From positions 186,001-250,000 of the forward strand of contig JAEESZ010000001.1 of NCBI GenBank assembly GCA_016286535.1: 64,000 bases of DNA, in the 5' to 3' direction. Under the pieces are notes generated by a model. That model did no database searches. It saw only the letters and a list, made by a program, of their open reading frames with translations, and was not told the DNA's origin. The position numbers were made by a program, and so were the translations under genes. This document shows positions 9,108 to 18,201 of the stretch, in pieces. The stretch comes from Treponema sp. (GTDB lineage Bacteria > Spirochaetota > Spirochaetia > Treponematales > Treponemataceae). Each line of letters opens with the position of its first letter. The first letter of the stretch is position 1.

Positions 9108-9238
9108 GAAACATAACTACATATATAAAAAAAAATCACTAGTATTTGTAATCAAGTTACACTAAAACAACAAAAGCAGGGGCCAAAGGTTACAGATTTT
9201 TTTTAATTTCTTCATATATTTTCCTTAAAATACAAAAT

Positions 9239-9267
9239 TTGTATAAGTCTTAGAAATTTGATAAAAT
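9239..9267 (+). promoter_or_regulatory. Candidate promoter of the his genes, start-proximal
   Basis: TTGTAT (9239-9244), 17-nt spacer, TAAAAT (9262-9267), then six bases before the ATG. If used, the transcript would begin at or next to the start codon. A weaker GGAT could act as a ribosome site for a longer transcript. A competing -10 (TATAAG, at about 9242-9247) would give a leader of about 20 nt. Confidence 0.35.
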
Positions 9268-9273
9268 GGATAT

Positions 9274-10569
9274 ATGGTAATATCTTCAATTGATTTAAAA
9301 GACGGACACGTAGTTCAGTTAAAAAACGGTAAAGAACTGGTACTTCAGAGAGATGATGCAGATGCACTTATCAGCCAGTTTAATATGTATGGAGAAGTAG
9401 CTGTAATTGATCTTGATGCAGCTCTTGGAAACATAGATGCAAAGGGAAACACTAAAAACACACCGCTGTTAAAAAAATTATTACATCAGGGAAACGTAAG
9501 AACCGGCGGTGGAATTCGCAGCGTAAAACGTGCAAGAGAATTAGTAAGTCTTGGTGCAGAAAAAGTAATTATTGGTTCTGCAGCCTGGAATGCAAATCCA
9601 AAGGAAGGAGAATCTGTTCTTAATCTGGATTTCTTAAATGAACTTGCCGCAGCAATTGGTAAAGACCGCATAATCATTAGTGTAGATGCCATAAATGGAA
9701 AAATTGCCGTAAAAGGCTGGACCGAAACTGTAGATATTTCCTTAATTGAAGGTGCTAAAGAAGCAGAAAAATACTGCTCTGAATTATTATTTACCTGTGT
9801 AGAAAAAGAAGGCTGCATGCAGGGCACTGATATGACTTACGTAGAAGAATTGCGTAAAGCCGTAAAATGCCGCGTCGTTGTAGCCGGCGGAGTTTCTTCG
9901 GTAGAAGAAATTGCTAAGCTTGAAAAACTTCACTGCGACGTTCAGCTTGGAATGGCCTTATACACTGGTAAGGTGGACTTAAAAGACGCCTTTACAGCCT
10001 GTATGGATTTTGAAAAATCTCCATTAATTCCGGTTATTGCACAGAGCATAAACGGAGAAGTTTTAATGCAGGGCTTTGCAAACGCAGAGGCTGTAAAAAA
10101 ATCCTTTGAAAGCCAGAAACTTACCTTCTGGAGCCGTTCAAGAAATCAGCTCTGGACCAAGGGCGAAACCAGCGGAAACTTCCTTAATCTTATAAAAATG
10201 AGGGCTGACTGCGACAGAGACAGTATTCTTGCAACAGTTTTACCTTCAGGACCTTCCTGCCATACCGGTTCCTGGACCTGTTATACAACAGCGCCTACAG
10301 AAACTTCTTCAATGGGAAGACTCTACAACATAATTGCTGACCGCTTTGCAAATCCTAAACCAGGTTCATACACTGCAACTCTTGATGCTAAACGCGTAAG
10401 AGAAAAGGTTGAAGAAGAAGCAGAAGAATTATGCGAAGCAGAAGGAAAAGATGAAGTTATCTGGGAAGCTGCAGATTTAATCTATTTTGTAAATGTTTTG
10501 ATGTATAAAGAAGGTGTTACCTGGAAAGATGTTTACGATGAATTAGACCGACGACACAAGGAGAAATAA
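9274..10569 (+). CDS. HisA-HisI-HisE trifunctional fusion
   Basis: 431 residues with three histidine-pathway domains. Residues 1-246 form a HisA/HisF-type TIM barrel (D7 in S-I-D-L, a G-G-G-I-R-S phosphate loop at about 78-83, A-G-G-V-S-S at 204-209). Residues about 250-340 are HisI, PRA-CH (W-S-R-S-R-N, K-G-E-T-S-G, D312-C-D-R-D316, C329 and C336 as metal ligands). Residues about 347-431 are HisE, PRA-PH (E-E-A-E-E at 381-385, W-E-A-A-D). The second catalytic Asp of HisA (K-D-G-T) is Glu179 here (K-E-G-C), so ProFAR isomerase activity is uncertain. HisD follows 4 nt downstream. The HisI-HisE part resembles the fungal HIS4 arrangement. Other his genes are absent nearby; hisC is at 54223. Confidence 0.88.
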   Translation: MVISSIDLKDGHVVQLKNGKELVLQRDDADALISQFNMYGEVAVIDLDAALGNIDAKGNTKNTPLLKKLLHQGNVRTGGGIRSVKRARELVSLGAEKVIIGSAAWNANPKEGESVLNLDFLNELAAAIGKDRIIISVDAINGKIAVKGWTETVDISLIEGAKEAEKYCSELLFTCVEKEGCMQGTDMTYVEELRKAVKCRVVVAGGVSSVEEIAKLEKLHCDVQLGMALYTGKVDLKDAFTACMDFEKSPLIPVIAQSINGEVLMQGFANAEAVKKSFESQKLTFWSRSRNQLWTKGETSGNFLNLIKMRADCDRDSILATVLPSGPSCHTGSWTCYTTAPTETSSMGRLYNIIADRFANPKPGSYTATLDAKRVREKVEEEAEELCEAEGKDEVIWEAADLIYFVNVLMYKEGVTWKDVYDELDRRHKEK

Positions 10570-10573
10570 TCAG

Positions 10574-11944
10574 ATGATAAAAGTAATTGACTACAAGGAT
10601 TTACCGGGCGAGTTTTTTGAAGGTCGTTCATTTGGAAATAAAACAGACGAAACTGTAAAGTCTGTTCTTGAAGAAGTACAGTCTAAAAAAGATGCAGCAC
10701 TTCGTATTTATGGAACAAAATTTGATGTATCAGTTCCAAAGGATTTTGAAGTTCCTATGGAAGAATTACAGGCTGCAGCAGAAAAATTAAAGATTCAAAA
10801 AAGAGATGTTTACGATGCTATTGTCTATTCTCATGACTTAGCCCTTCGTTTTGCAAAATTACAGAGAAAATCTTTTAAGGATTTTGAAGAAGAACTGGAA
10901 CCAGGTTTGTTCACAGGTCAGAAAACAATTCCTGTTGATACAGCTGGCTGTTATGTTCCTGCCGGAAGATTTCCTCTGGTTTCTACAGTTATTATGACTG
11001 TAACACCTGCCGTTGCAGCCGGTGTTAAAAATGTAATTATGTGTACTCCTCCAAGAGTTCACCCTGACGACGCCGCCATTGCCTCAACAAAGGGAAAGGG
11101 AGTACCGGGCAAGGCCTATGTAGGCGGAAAACCATATGCCGATGAAGGAATTATGGCTGCAGCTTACATCTGCGGTGTAAACCACTTATATGCGGTAGGG
11201 GGAGCCCAGGCAATTGGTGCCATGGCTTTTGGAACAGACAGCATTCCTAAGGTTGATGTTATTGTTGGTCCTGGAAACAAATTTGTTGCAGGAGCTAAAA
11301 AAGAAGTGTTTGGAAATGTAGGAATTGATATGATTGCAGGTCCTACAGAAGTTTTAATCATAGCTGACGAAAGTGCAAATCCTGCATGGGTTGCTGCAGA
11401 TCTTCTTGCCCAGGCTGAACACGATGTTGTTGCCCAGCCAATTTTACTTACCCGCAGCAGAGATTTAGCCGCAAAGGTTAGCCAGGAAATTGAAAATCAG
11501 CTGGAAACTTTAACAACAAAAGAAACAGCCCGCAAATCTATAGATACTTACGGTACAATTATTATTGCAGACAAACTGGAAGACCTTGCAGAAATTGCAA
11601 ACAAAAAGGCTCCGGAACATCTTGAGCTTGCAATGGAAGATTCTAAAGACAGAGCTAAAATTGAAAAACTTGTACACAACTACGGTTCTCTCTTTATTGG
11701 TCACTACTCTGCAGAAGTTCTTGGAGACTATGCTGCAGGTTTGAACCACACCCTTCCAACTTCCGGTTCTGCCCGCTTTACCGGCGGCTTAAGCGTAAGA
11801 ATGTTCCTTAAAACAGTAACAACCTTACGTGCACTGGAAAACAAACCCGGAACTTTAAGAAGTTCTGCAGCTGCAGGATATCTTGGAGATGCAGAAGGAC
11901 TTGCAGGTCATGCAAGAGCAGCCAGAATAAGACTTGAAAAATAA
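10574..11944 (+). CDS. hisD: Histidinol dehydrogenase
   Basis: 456 residues, full-length HisD. It carries the Y-V-P-A-G-R segment, [25 protein letters not shown], the A-E-H-D zinc-ligand region and the catalytic A-P-E-H-L motif. It oxidises histidinol to histidine using NAD+ in the cytoplasm. About 20 extra residues (K-G-K-G-V-P-G-K and following, before A-Y-I-C-G-V) make it slightly longer than the enterobacterial enzyme. It is translated 4 nt after the HisA-HisI-HisE gene, so the final and several earlier steps of the pathway are co-expressed. An ATG starts the obvious N-terminus. Confidence 0.95.
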   Translation: MIKVIDYKDLPGEFFEGRSFGNKTDETVKSVLEEVQSKKDAALRIYGTKFDVSVPKDFEVPMEELQAAAEKLKIQKRDVYDAIVYSHDLALRFAKLQRKSFKDFEEELEPGLFTGQKTIPVDTAGCYVPAGRFPLVSTVIMTVTPAVAAGVKNVIMCTPPRVHPDDAAIASTKGKGVPGKAYVGGKPYADEGIMAAAYICGVNHLYAVGGAQAIGAMAFGTDSIPKVDVIVGPGNKFVAGAKKEVFGNVGIDMIAGPTEVLIIADESANPAWVAADLLAQAEHDVVAQPILLTRSRDLAAKVSQEIENQLETLTTKETARKSIDTYGTIIIADKLEDLAEIANKKAPEHLELAMEDSKDRAKIEKLVHNYGSLFIGHYSAEVLGDYAAGLNHTLPTSGSARFTGGLSVRMFLKTVTTLRALENKPGTLRSSAAAGYLGDAEGLAGHARAARIRLEK

Positions 11945-11958
11945 AATAAGGAATAAGA

Positions 11959-12534
11959 ATGATTCTTGATATTGTAAAACTTGGCGAAGAAAGTTTACGC
12001 GAAAAATCAGTAGCCGTAGAAGAAGTAAATGACGAAATCAAACAGCTTGCAAATGACATGTTTGAAACAATGATTGAAGCTGACGGCGTTGGTCTTGCAG
12101 CTCCTCAGATTGGAAAAAACATCCGCATGTTTGTAATTATTGCAGATGATGATATCCGCAGGGTTTTTATTAATCCACAGATTATTAAAACTTCTGAAGA
12201 AGTTGGACCTTACGATGAAGGCTGTCTGAGTATTCCTCAGGTATATGAATCAATCATCCGCCCTCTGAAAGTTACCGTTCAGGCCTTAAACGAAAACGGA
12301 AAACCTTTTACCCTCGATGCTGACGGTTTGCTTGCAAGAGTCATTCAGCATGAATACGACCACCTGGAAGGTATTGTTTTTATTGACCGTGGAGACAAGG
12401 CTTTTGCAGAAAAAACAGAGCAGGCCTTCCAGAAAAGAGCAGAAAGAGCTGCTAAAAAGGCTCAGGAAAAGGCTGCAAAAAAAGCAAGATTAAATGCAAA
12501 GCTTGCCGCAAAGGAAGCAAAGAAAAATAAATAA
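11959..12534 (+). CDS. def: Peptide deformylase with basic C-terminal tail
   Basis: 191 residues. All three family motifs are present: G-V-G-L-A-A-P-Q (43-50), E-G-C89-L-S and H131-E132-Y-D-H135. Cys89, His131 and His135 should hold the metal and Glu132 act as the base. It removes the formyl group from nascent proteins. The last 45 residues are a Lys/Ala-rich helical tail not found in short deformylases. It could help ribosome binding (inference). The stop is 1 nt before the fmt start, so both formyl-Met steps are coupled. Confidence 0.95.
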   Translation: MILDIVKLGEESLREKSVAVEEVNDEIKQLANDMFETMIEADGVGLAAPQIGKNIRMFVIIADDDIRRVFINPQIIKTSEEVGPYDEGCLSIPQVYESIIRPLKVTVQALNENGKPFTLDADGLLARVIQHEYDHLEGIVFIDRGDKAFAEKTEQAFQKRAERAAKKAQEKAAKKARLNAKLAAKEAKKNK

Positions 12535-12535
12535 A

Positions 12536-13498
12536 ATGGCATTAAAGATTTTATATGCTGGAAGCCCGGAAGCTTCTGCAAAGACACTGGAATATCTCTA
12601 CAAAAATCAAAAGGAATACGGCTTTGAAATTGCCGGGGTTTTAACAAATCCTCCTAGTGCAAAGGGCCGTAAAAAGGACCTTACACCAACCGCCACAGGT
12701 CTTTTTGCAAGAGAAAACAATCTTCCATGCTTTGAACCTGAACATCTGGACTCTGAATGCAGGCAGGCAATTCTTCCATTAGGAGCTGATATTCTTGTCT
12801 GCTTTGCCTATGGTCATATTTTTGGACCAAAATTTCTTGAAATGTTTAAGTTCGGAGGAATCAACCTGCACCCTTCCCTTCTTCCTAAATACAGAGGCTG
12901 CACTCCGGTTCCTGCCGCAATTATAAACCGCGATAAAGAAACTGCAGTTTCCATTCAGACTCTTTCTTTAAAAATGGATGAAGGTGATATTCTTGCCTGC
13001 CAGAAAGTTCCCCTGAATTTTACAGAAACAAGTGAATCTTTACTTAATGACTGTGCCCTTACCGGTGCAGAGCTAATCTGTAAGCTGCTTAAACAAACTG
13101 CAGAAGAAAAGAGGCTGCCGGAAGGGAAAGCCCAGAGCGGACAGGCAAGTTATACTGGCATAATTACTAAAGAAGATGCTAAAATTAACTGGAATGAAAA
13201 GGCAGAAATCATAGAAGCAAAAATCAGGGCCTACTGGCAGAATCCGGGAGCCTGGTGTCTTTACGAAAATCAGCCTTTGAAAATTATAGAAGCAAAAGTT
13301 ATCGCTGCAGATAATCCTGCCTGGCAGGAAAAAGAAAAGGGAACTGTCCTTGATTTTGTAAAAAATGAAGGCATCTACATTAAAACTGCAGAATGTATAC
13401 TCTGCGTTACAAAGCTTCAGAAGCAGGGAAAAGCTGCTATGAATTATAAAGACTTTATGAATGGAGCCCGTAATTTTACAGGAACTGTTTTACAATAA
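12536..13498 (+). CDS. fmt: Methionyl-tRNA formyltransferase
   Basis: 320 residues from the ATG at 12536. An upstream in-frame ATG at 12494 lies inside def and would add 14 residues, but family proteins begin at the M-x-L-K-I-L-Y-A-G-S stretch. The formyl-THF signature H-P-S-L-L-P-K-Y-R-G is present, as is an N-x-P-P-S-x-x-G-R region and a C-terminal OB-like domain. It formylates initiator Met-tRNA. Together with def and the PASTA gene it forms a housekeeping translation and envelope cluster. Confidence 0.94.
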   Translation: MALKILYAGSPEASAKTLEYLYKNQKEYGFEIAGVLTNPPSAKGRKKDLTPTATGLFARENNLPCFEPEHLDSECRQAILPLGADILVCFAYGHIFGPKFLEMFKFGGINLHPSLLPKYRGCTPVPAAIINRDKETAVSIQTLSLKMDEGDILACQKVPLNFTETSESLLNDCALTGAELICKLLKQTAEEKRLPEGKAQSGQASYTGIITKEDAKINWNEKAEIIEAKIRAYWQNPGAWCLYENQPLKIIEAKVIAADNPAWQEKEKGTVLDFVKNEGIYIKTAECILCVTKLQKQGKAAMNYKDFMNGARNFTGTVLQ

Positions 13499-13513
13499 AA
13501 AAAGAGGATATTT

Positions 13514-14560
13514 ATGTCTAAAAATCAAAAATTTATGGATGGCTTAAAAAATCTTAAAAATAAAAGAATTAATGTTTCTTCATCTTATGAAAAATTACAG
13601 TCAAACATCCCTGCCCTGGTATTTACCAGCGTAACTACCTTCATCATTATGATTCTTGCTGCCTGTGCAGTATTTTTTGCAAATGTAAAAGGCAGCGAAA
13701 AAGTTCTGGTTCCAAATGTTGAAGGAAAAAAACTTGAAGATGCTTTGCTGGAACTTCAGGTAAAAGAGCTTTATCCAAAAATCAGCTTAAGATATTCTGA
13801 CCTTCCGGGCGATGAAGGCTGCATTATGGAACAGTCTCCAAAAGCAGGCGCAATCGTAAAAGGTTACAGCAGGGTAAATCTTGTTGTCAGCCGTGGTGTA
13901 ATTGTAGATTCTGTGGGCGACTATATTGGAAAAACTTATGATGAAGTTTCCATGAACATTCAGACCCTTTTTGCAGGTCAGACAAAACCTTTAATTATAC
14001 TTGCAAGTCCTGAATACATTCCTGACCAGAGTGCAGCAGGTACAATTCTTGAACAGGATCCACCTGCCGGAACTTCAATCTCCGAGCCGGTTACAGTTCA
14101 GCTTATTGTAAGCCGTGGACCAACCTACGAAAACACTAAGGTACCATATATTTTAGGACAATCTATCAACGATCTTTTACAGACCATGAGCTGGAGTAAG
14201 GTAGTTTTCGATATCACAACTCACAACGCTGCTGCTGATGAAAAACCAGGAACTGTTACTGCCGTTGAAGCACCGGATGCTGAATTTGTTCCAAACTATA
14301 CAAGAATCCCTGTAGAAATGGCTATGCCACACAACGATGGCTCAGACACCGAAGCGGGAATCTTCAAAGCTCAGCTTGCAAATTATCCTTTCCCAACTGC
14401 AATGCACCTTGATGCTGTACCAGCTGAAGGAAATTCTTATACAATCGTAAGCTTTACACATCCTGGTGGAAACCTTACAATTCCTTATTCTGTAGCACAT
14501 GGAACAACTTTAGTTCTGTATGTTGGAGATAAAATTCAGGCAAAGAAGGTAATAAACTAA
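13514..14560 (+). CDS. Membrane-anchored PASTA-domain protein without kinase
   Basis: 348 residues: a basic cytoplasmic tail (1-35), one transmembrane segment (about 36-60) and two clear PASTA domains (V-P-N-V-E-G-K...S-P-K-A-G and the following repeat ending Q-D-P-P-A-G), plus a degenerate third (V-P-Y-I-L-G-Q). PASTA domains bind peptidoglycan fragments or lipid II. In Firmicutes they are fused to a Ser/Thr kinase, but here no kinase domain is present. The free-standing protein is probably an envelope sensor or scaffold. It sits 15 nt after fmt with an A-G-A-G-G ribosome site and 3 nt before aroDE. The separate Ser/Thr kinase at 23807 has no PASTA domain. Confidence 0.88.
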   Translation: MSKNQKFMDGLKNLKNKRINVSSSYEKLQSNIPALVFTSVTTFIIMILAACAVFFANVKGSEKVLVPNVEGKKLEDALLELQVKELYPKISLRYSDLPGDEGCIMEQSPKAGAIVKGYSRVNLVVSRGVIVDSVGDYIGKTYDEVSMNIQTLFAGQTKPLIILASPEYIPDQSAAGTILEQDPPAGTSISEPVTVQLIVSRGPTYENTKVPYILGQSINDLLQTMSWSKVVFDITTHNAAADEKPGTVTAVEAPDAEFVPNYTRIPVEMAMPHNDGSDTEAGIFKAQLANYPFPTAMHLDAVPAEGNSYTIVSFTHPGGNLTIPYSVAHGTTLVLYVGDKIQAKKVIN

Positions 14561-14563
14561 AAA

Positions 14564-16063
14564 ATGGCTGAACCTTTAGTCTGCATGACATTAACAGGTA
14601 AGACTCTTGATGAAGACCTGAGATTAATTCAAAAGTATCATAAACAGGTTGACTTAGTTGAACTGCGTGCAGACTGCTTAAATGAAGACGAACAGCTTTA
14701 TATAAAACGCTTTCCAAGCCTCTGCCATTTACCAAGTATTTTAACAATCCGCAGAAATATTGACGGCGGATTTTTTAACGGCGGAGAATTTTCAAGAACA
14801 AATCTTTTTGCGAGGGCCCTTGCTTTTGCAAATCCGGACAAAAGAAAAAACTTTTCTTACGTAGAGTTTGAAGACGACTATCACGTTTCAAGTATTCAGG
14901 ATGCGGCAATTGCTTTTGGTGTACAGATGATCAGAAGCTATTACAGCATTAATGAAAATATCAGCAATCTTAAAGAAAAATGTGATTCTTTAAGACGAAC
15001 CGGTTACGAAATTCCAAAAGTTGCCTTTTTGCCGGGAAACCTTACAGATGTTGCAAATGTTTTTAAGGAAGGCGAAAGCATTACAAAATACAATCACATT
15101 ATTTCTGCAATAGGACTGCAGGGCCAGCCTTCAAGAATATTATCTCAAAAGGCAGGTAATTATCTTACTTATGTAAGTTCAACAGAGCTTGCTCCCCTTT
15201 CTGCAGATTTAGGTCTTCTGGATCTGGAATCTCTTTTAAACGTTTACAGCTTCAGAAATCTTGCCAAAGACACAAAACTTTTTGGCGTGAGCGGCTGGCC
15301 TTTACAAAAAACTCAGACAATAGAAATGCTGAATCTGGGCTTTCGAAACAGAAATCATAATGCAGTTTCAATTCCCCTCCGCTCCCCTATTATTTCTGAT
15401 ATTTTGTATTTTACAGATCAGCTTGGCTTTAGCGGACTTTCAATAACAGAGCCATTAACAGAGGCAATTTTATTCTATCTTTCTGAACGTTCACCAGAAG
15501 TTGATGAAACCGGAACCTGTAACACTGTAGTAAGAAGAAACAATAAATTTGCAGGCTTTAATACAAACATTGAAGGCTTCCGTCTGGCCTTAAAGGAATT
15601 TCTTGGTGATACAAAAATCAAAAGAAAAAAGGTTGCAATCATAGGAGCCGGAGGAACTGCAAAAACAGTTGCCTACATTCTCTACCTTATGGGAGCTAAA
15701 GTCTGTATTTTTAACAGAACCTTAGAGCATGCCCAGCTGCTCGCTGAACGTTACAATTTCCAGTATGCAGGCCTGGACGCCCCTTCTGCAGAACTTTTGC
15801 GTGAATATTCAACCCTTATTATTCAGACTACTCCTGCCGGTTCCGACAACACTTCTGAAGAAGCAAAGTTTGCAGACCCTATCAGTTTTTATAACTTTAC
15901 GGGCAACGAGCTCTTACTGGATTTAATCTACACTCCATCCATTACTCCACTTATGAAAAGAGCTTCCCTTGCGGGCTGCAGAACTGCAAACGGAAAAAGA
16001 ATGCTGGAGTATTCAATTAAAGAACAATTTAAATTATTTACTGGCGACAGTTATATTTCATAA
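14564..16063 (+). CDS. AroD-AroE fusion with replaced catalytic residues
   Basis: 499 residues. Residues 1-235 are type I 3-dehydroquinate dehydratase-like: E33-L-R35 and the Schiff-base Lys152 in E-I-P-K-V are kept, but the catalytic His is Tyr127 and the A-P-G-Q Gln is Ser. Residues 238-499 are shikimate dehydrogenase-like with an intact Rossmann motif (G361-A-G-G) and an N-R-T (NADP-type) motif. The catalytic Lys (N-V-T-I-P-x-K) is Thr299, the catalytic Asp (N-T-D) is Asn335, and the S-x-S substrate serines are changed (Q-K-T). The domain order is that of plant and chlamydial AroDE. By family knowledge the dehydrogenase should be inactive and the dehydratase impaired. It may be a pseudoenzyme with another role. 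It lies inside a tight operon (3 nt after PASTA, 19 nt before rpiA). Confidence 0.85.
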   Translation: MAEPLVCMTLTGKTLDEDLRLIQKYHKQVDLVELRADCLNEDEQLYIKRFPSLCHLPSILTIRRNIDGGFFNGGEFSRTNLFARALAFANPDKRKNFSYVEFEDDYHVSSIQDAAIAFGVQMIRSYYSINENISNLKEKCDSLRRTGYEIPKVAFLPGNLTDVANVFKEGESITKYNHIISAIGLQGQPSRILSQKAGNYLTYVSSTELAPLSADLGLLDLESLLNVYSFRNLAKDTKLFGVSGWPLQKTQTIEMLNLGFRNRNHNAVSIPLRSPIISDILYFTDQLGFSGLSITEPLTEAILFYLSERSPEVDETGTCNTVVRRNNKFAGFNTNIEGFRLALKEFLGDTKIKRKKVAIIGAGGTAKTVAYILYLMGAKVCIFNRTLEHAQLLAERYNFQYAGLDAPSAELLREYSTLIIQTTPAGSDNTSEEAKFADPISFYNFTGNELLLDLIYTPSITPLMKRASLAGCRTANGKRMLEYSIKEQFKLFTGDSYIS

Positions 16064-16082
16064 TATTTTAAGAGGAATTAAA

Positions 16083-16799
16083 ATGACACAAGCTGAACAA
16101 AAAATCTTAGTTGCAAACACCGCAATAGACACTTTAATTAAGGAAGGCAAAATCTTTTCCGGAATGAAGATTGGACTTGGAACAGGTTCAACTGCAATGC
16201 CAGCCGTAAAAAGACTTGCTGAACACATTAACAAGGGAGATTTAAAGGATATTAAAGCCGTAGTTACAAGCTTTCAGACACAGAATGCCTGCCAGGATTA
16301 CGGCATTCCTGTTTATTCCTTAAACGACAGAATTATTGGCGGACAGCTTGATTTAGCAATTGACGGAGCTGATGAAGTAGATCCTGACTGCAACTGCATT
16401 AAAGGTGGCGGAGCAGCCCACGTTAGAGAAAAGATTGTTGAATACAATGCAAAAATCTTTGTTGTAATTGCAGACTCTTCTAAAGTTGTAAATACAATCG
16501 GAACAAAATTCCCTGTTCCTGTTGAAGTAATTGGCGAAGCAAGAATTCCTGTTACAAATAAATTAAGCGAAATGGGTGCCAGCTGCATACTTCGCGAAGG
16601 GGTAAGAAAATGCGGTCCTGTTATTACAGATAACGGAAACCAGATTCTTGACTGTACCTGGAAAGAGCCTATTGATGTTCCTGCCATGGAAGACAAAATT
16701 AATTCCATTGCCGGAGTTGTTGAATGCGGTCTCTTCACCAAAAATAAGCCTATTGTCTTTATTGCAAAAGAAGATGGAAGTGTAGAACGCCGTAACTAG
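16083..16799 (+). CDS. rpiA: Ribose-5-phosphate isomerase A
   Basis: 239 residues from the ATG at 16083, chosen because an A-G-A-G-G-A ribosome site lies just before it. The frame is open further upstream inside aroDE but without family similarity. Motifs: G-L-G-T-G-S-T-A (phosphate loop), D-G-A-D-E-V-D and K-G-G-G-A-A-H-V-R-E-K (catalytic region). It interconverts ribose-5-phosphate and ribulose-5-phosphate in the non-oxidative pentose phosphate pathway, in the cytoplasm. The pseudouridine synthase gene starts 1 nt later. Confidence 0.95.
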   Translation: MTQAEQKILVANTAIDTLIKEGKIFSGMKIGLGTGSTAMPAVKRLAEHINKGDLKDIKAVVTSFQTQNACQDYGIPVYSLNDRIIGGQLDLAIDGADEVDPDCNCIKGGGAAHVREKIVEYNAKIFVVIADSSKVVNTIGTKFPVPVEVIGEARIPVTNKLSEMGASCILREGVRKCGPVITDNGNQILDCTWKEPIDVPAMEDKINSIAGVVECGLFTKNKPIVFIAKEDGSVERRN

Positions 16800-16800
16800 T

Positions 16801-18138
16801 ATGTTCCCACCCTTTGAAACAAAAGATGCCCGCAGCTACTGCCTTAAACTAATTTCTCAGATAGAAGCGGGCAATATTATTTTAAAACAAATCACTCAGG
16901 ATTCCAAAGAACGTAAAGATAACGGCCTTATGCTGGGTACCTTAATCTGCAAGGAAAAGGTGCTTTTTTGCGTAAGCGGAATTCACCGCCAGCTGCAGGT
17001 TATAAATAATCCCTTTGATTTTGATTTTGTAATTGTGCCCCCTCTGGCAGATAACCAGGCTATAAGCAAAGCCCTTGAACAAAATGACAGGAAAATTCAC
17101 GAGCTTACAGACAAAATAAATGCGGGCTCTACAAATCTTACGGAAGAAAGAAAAAAACTTACAGACCAGTCCCTGCAAAAAGTTTTTTCGCTCTATAACT
17201 TTTACAAATCAGACAATACAAATATCACTCTTGATAATATAATTCTTAGACACGGAGGAAAACTCCCTCCAACTGGAACGGGCGACTGCTGCGCGCCGAA
17301 ACTTCTTTCCTACGCTTATGAGCACAATTACACTCCCCTAAGCATGGACGAAGTCTTTTACGGAAAAAACACAAAGAATAAAATCAATTTGCAAAGCTAT
17401 CCTCCCTGCCCTGAACGCTGCGATTATATTCTGCCGGATATTTTAGGTCTTGATATTATTTACCGGGACGACTACATAATTGTTGTAAACAAACCTTCCA
17501 TGCTGCTTTCTGTTCCCGGCCGCACTCCGGACAAACAGGACTGTATTGTAAACAGGGTAAAAAAACTTTACCCCTTCTGCATTGAACAGCCTTCGGTTCA
17601 CCGCCTGGACATGGAAACTTCAGGTCTTATGGTGCTGGCCTTTACAAAAGAAGCCCACAAAAATCTGAACCTTCAGTTTGAAAAAAAACTTGTAGAAAAA
17701 GCTTATACTGCCTTACTGGACGGAGCCCTGCCAAAATCAAGCGGGGAACTTTCGCCCCATGGCGGAGAAAAAAGCGGAAGAATTGAATTAAAGTTCCGCC
17801 TTGATATAAACAACCGCCCTCATCAGATTTATGATGAAGAAAATGGAAAGCTTGGCATAACAGAATGGCAGTTATTGAATATAGAAAAATATACAAATCC
17901 CATCAGCAAAAAAGAGAAAACTGTAAGCCGCATGCTTTACAGACCCCTTACCGGCCGTACCCATCAGCTGAGGCTTATTTCTTCAGATTCTCACGGTTTT
18001 AAGCTTCCTATTGTAGGAGACAGCCTTTACGGAAAATGCGAGGAAGGAGAAAGACTTATGCTCCACTGCCATTACTTAAGCTTTATACATCCGGTCACAA
18101 ATGAAAAAATGGAATTTAATCTTCCCTGCCCTTTCTAA
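16801..18138 (+). CDS. RluA-family pseudouridine synthase with N-terminal extension
   Basis: 445 residues. The C-terminal 250 residues carry the RluA core: the I-V-V-N-K-P motif, the catalytic H-R-L-D-M-E-T-S-G motif (Asp is the nucleophile), and an L-T-G-R-T-H-Q-L-R motif near the C-terminus. The first 200 residues are an extension that includes P-T-G-T-G-D-C-C-A-P-K, a region seen in a long RluA subgroup. No S4 domain is visible. It isomerises uridine in rRNA or tRNA, but the target site cannot be assigned. The start is 1 nt after rpiA. Confidence 0.88.
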   Translation: MFPPFETKDARSYCLKLISQIEAGNIILKQITQDSKERKDNGLMLGTLICKEKVLFCVSGIHRQLQVINNPFDFDFVIVPPLADNQAISKALEQNDRKIHELTDKINAGSTNLTEERKKLTDQSLQKVFSLYNFYKSDNTNITLDNIILRHGGKLPPTGTGDCCAPKLLSYAYEHNYTPLSMDEVFYGKNTKNKINLQSYPPCPERCDYILPDILGLDIIYRDDYIIVVNKPSMLLSVPGRTPDKQDCIVNRVKKLYPFCIEQPSVHRLDMETSGLMVLAFTKEAHKNLNLQFEKKLVEKAYTALLDGALPKSSGELSPHGGEKSGRIELKFRLDINNRPHQIYDEENGKLGITEWQLLNIEKYTNPISKKEKTVSRMLYRPLTGRTHQLRLISSDSHGFKLPIVGDSLYGKCEEGERLMLHCHYLSFIHPVTNEKMEFNLPCPF

Positions 18139-18201
18139 ATTTTGATTTTTCCTTTATAATTATATTTGGGTTAGCAAAAAAAAACTTGCAATGGGGAAAA
18201 T

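Noticed and set aside
12494..12535. Upstream ATG for fmt inside def
   Set aside because: The added 14 residues are not family-like; the ATG at 12536, 1 nt after the def stop, gives the normal N-terminus.
15969..16082. Extended rpiA N-terminus inside aroDE
   Set aside because: A good ribosome site precedes the ATG at 16083 and the extension has no RpiA similarity.
16313..16741. 142-codon minus-strand open frame inside rpiA
   Set aside because: Antisense to conserved rpiA motifs; no ribosome site.
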